A stretch of 64,000 nucleotides of DNA, from assembly GCA_034189165.1 (NCBI GenBank), contig JAXHVN010000013.1:1-64000 (forward strand). The letters are read 5' to 3'. The DNA comes from JAASSS01 sp021767745 (GTDB taxonomy: Bacteria > Pseudomonadota > Gammaproteobacteria > UBA5335). Shown here piece by piece: positions 63,137-64,000 of this stretch. A model generated the notes under the pieces. The model made no database searches and was not told where the DNA came from. It worked only from the letters and a program-made list of their open reading frames with translations. The translations under genes and the position numbers were made by a program. Positions within the stretch are counted from its first letter, which is position 1; each line of letters begins with the position of its first letter.

Positions 63137-63877
63137 CTACAGGCGGGTGAGCATCTCCTGCCACAGCGCGCGGTAGGCACTTGCCGCCGGTGAGGTCGGC
63201 GCGAACGCCGCGACCGGCGCCCGATGGGAACCCATCTGTTCGACCGCCGTGGCATAGGGCAGGTAGGCACCCAGCAGGTTGCCGAGCGAGGTCGGCGGCT
63301 GGGTCAGCCAGGCGCGATGCAGGCTGCGGCGGCGGTCGACCATCGAGAAGAAGGGATGCAGCCGGGTCAGCGGCAGATCCTCGCTGCGGAAGAACGCCAC
63401 CAGCTGCTCGAAGGCGCGTACCGAGAGCGGCGTCGGGATCAGCGGCACGAGGATCATGTCCGCCGTGGCGAACACGTTCTCGGACAGTCGCGAAAAGCTG
63501 GGCGGGCAGTCCAGCACCAGCAGCTGGTATTCGGCGTCGAGTGGCGCGATCAGCCGGCGCAGCACGTCACGCGACTTTTTCTCCTCGGTGACCAGCAGGT
63601 CCAGGTCACGGTAGGAAATGTCGGCCGGCACCACGTCCAGGCGCGGGTGCACGCTGGCCTGCGCCTGGGCTTCCAGCGAATAGCGGCCGCGGACGAGCTT
63701 GCGGGTGCGCGCCTTCGCCTCCCGCTCGACTTCCAGATACCAGCTGGCCGCGCCCTGCGGGTCGAGATCCCACAGCAGCGTCCGTCGGCCTTCGCTCGCC
63801 GCCAGATGCGCGAGATTGACGGCCGCCGCGGTCTTGCCGACGCCGCCCTTGACGTTGTAAAGCGCGATCGTCTTCAT
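63137..63877 (-). CDS. ParA-family ATPase
   Basis: 246-aa deviant-Walker ATPase. KGGVGKT at 10-16, DLDPQGAASW (Walker A'/switch), LDCPPS (Walker B). Chromosome- or plasmid-type partition needs a ParB and parS; neither is seen, so it is more like an orphan ParA/MipZ-type positioning ATPase. It overlaps the upstream gene by four bases and is encoded convergent with sixA. Confidence 0.9.
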   Translation of the reverse strand: MKTIALYNVKGGVGKTAAAVNLAHLAASEGRRTLLWDLDPQGAASWYLEVEREAKARTRKLVRGRYSLEAQAQASVHPRLDVVPADISYRDLDLLVTEEKKSRDVLRRLIAPLDAEYQLLVLDCPPSFSRLSENVFATADMILVPLIPTPLSVRAFEQLVAFFRSEDLPLTRLHPFFSMVDRRRSLHRAWLTQPPTSLGNLLGAYLPYATAVEQMGSHRAPVAAFAPTSPAASAYRALWQEMLTRL

Positions 63878-64000
63878 TCGTCCGCCGCCCCCGGCAGCAC
63901 CGACAGCGCCGGCAGGCGTTCCTGACGCGCGACCTCGCCCGCCCAGGTCTCCCAGTACTGCCCGAGCCGGCGCACATGCGCTTTCGGTGTCTCCGCATGC
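63874..64000 (-). CDS. C-terminal part of an unidentified gene (runs off the window)
   Basis: The last 41 codons before a TGA that overlaps the parA start by four bases (ATGA). The visible segment includes KAHVRRLGQYWETWAGEVAR and ends LPALSVLPGAADE. It has helix-forming character and codon use like the neighbours, and the overlap with parA suggests cotranslation. Too little is visible to name it. Confidence 0.6.
   Translation of the reverse strand, partial: HAETPKAHVRRLGQYWETWAGEVARQERLPALSVLPGAADE

Overview
This window is about 64 kb of a GC-rich, gene-dense bacterial chromosome, probably from a gammaproteobacterium with sulfur-oxidising or halophilic purple-sulfur-bacterium-like relatives (Chromatiales/Ectothiorhodospiraceae type). 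That placement is inference. It rests on a fused ATP sulfurylase/APS kinase, a type II sulfide:quinone reductase, a SufR-SufBCDSUT operon, an OmpW porin, LipA, Lon and a P. aeruginosa Che2-like chemotaxis cluster. I see no rRNA, CRISPR array, insertion sequence or prophage. No gap between genes exceeds about 220 bases.

Layout. 1-2.5 kb (minus): start of an MltB-like transglycosylase, an ACT-domain malic enzyme, a small membrane-associated unknown. 2.5-6.2 kb (minus): sulfate activation (sat/cysC) behind a promoter whose -35 lies in a perfect 13-bp palindrome, and an SLC13/RCK anion transporter. 6.4-11 kb (plus): lipA, a nucleotide-sugar epimerase and PEP synthase, which meets cydB tail to tail inside a perfect 11-bp inverted repeat. 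11-13.4 kb (minus): cytochrome bd oxidase. 13.6-15.8 kb (plus): a secreted unknown and a sulfide:quinone oxidoreductase. 15.8-23 kb: Fe-S assembly operon sufR-B-C-D-S-(glycine-zipper protein)-U-T-Rieske, preceded by a leader hairpin. 23-28.6 kb: two LEA14-like proteins with an AttEFGH-type ABC system, then tRNA-Ala(CGC) with a clear promoter and terminator. 29-35.7 kb: housekeeping and stress genes (DUF4112, PEBP, OmpW, nitroreductase, M48 protease, formamidase-like, BON, MscS). 35.8-38.2 kb: lon with a likely sigma-32 promoter.

38.3-47.5 kb is a compact chemotaxis operon: cheY-cheA-cheW-mcp-STAS-orf-cheR-cheD-cheB-cheY-orf. The receptor is cytoplasmic-sensing (PAS) and ends in a WEEF tail of the CheR-tethering type. 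Two neighbouring proteins also end in acidic-aromatic/leucine-Phe tails. The last orf has an ExxN motif and fold pattern suggestive of a CheX/CheC-type CheY-P phosphatase, and no cheZ is present. 47.6-49 kb holds a DUF6763-like protein, a CBS protein and a phosphoribosyltransferase.

49-60.1 kb is a ten-gene minus-strand operon for a glycan or glycoconjugate: Zn-type dehydrogenase, Gfo/Idh/MocA oxidoreductase, SDR, epimerase, a glycosidase-epimerase fusion, four glycosyltransferases and a methyltransferase of the kind called Rta_06860. Its product is unknown, and it is the most accessory-looking region. The right end has a DUF421 protein, two Crp/Fnr-type regulators, SixA, a ParA-like ATPase and the tail of an unidentified gene.
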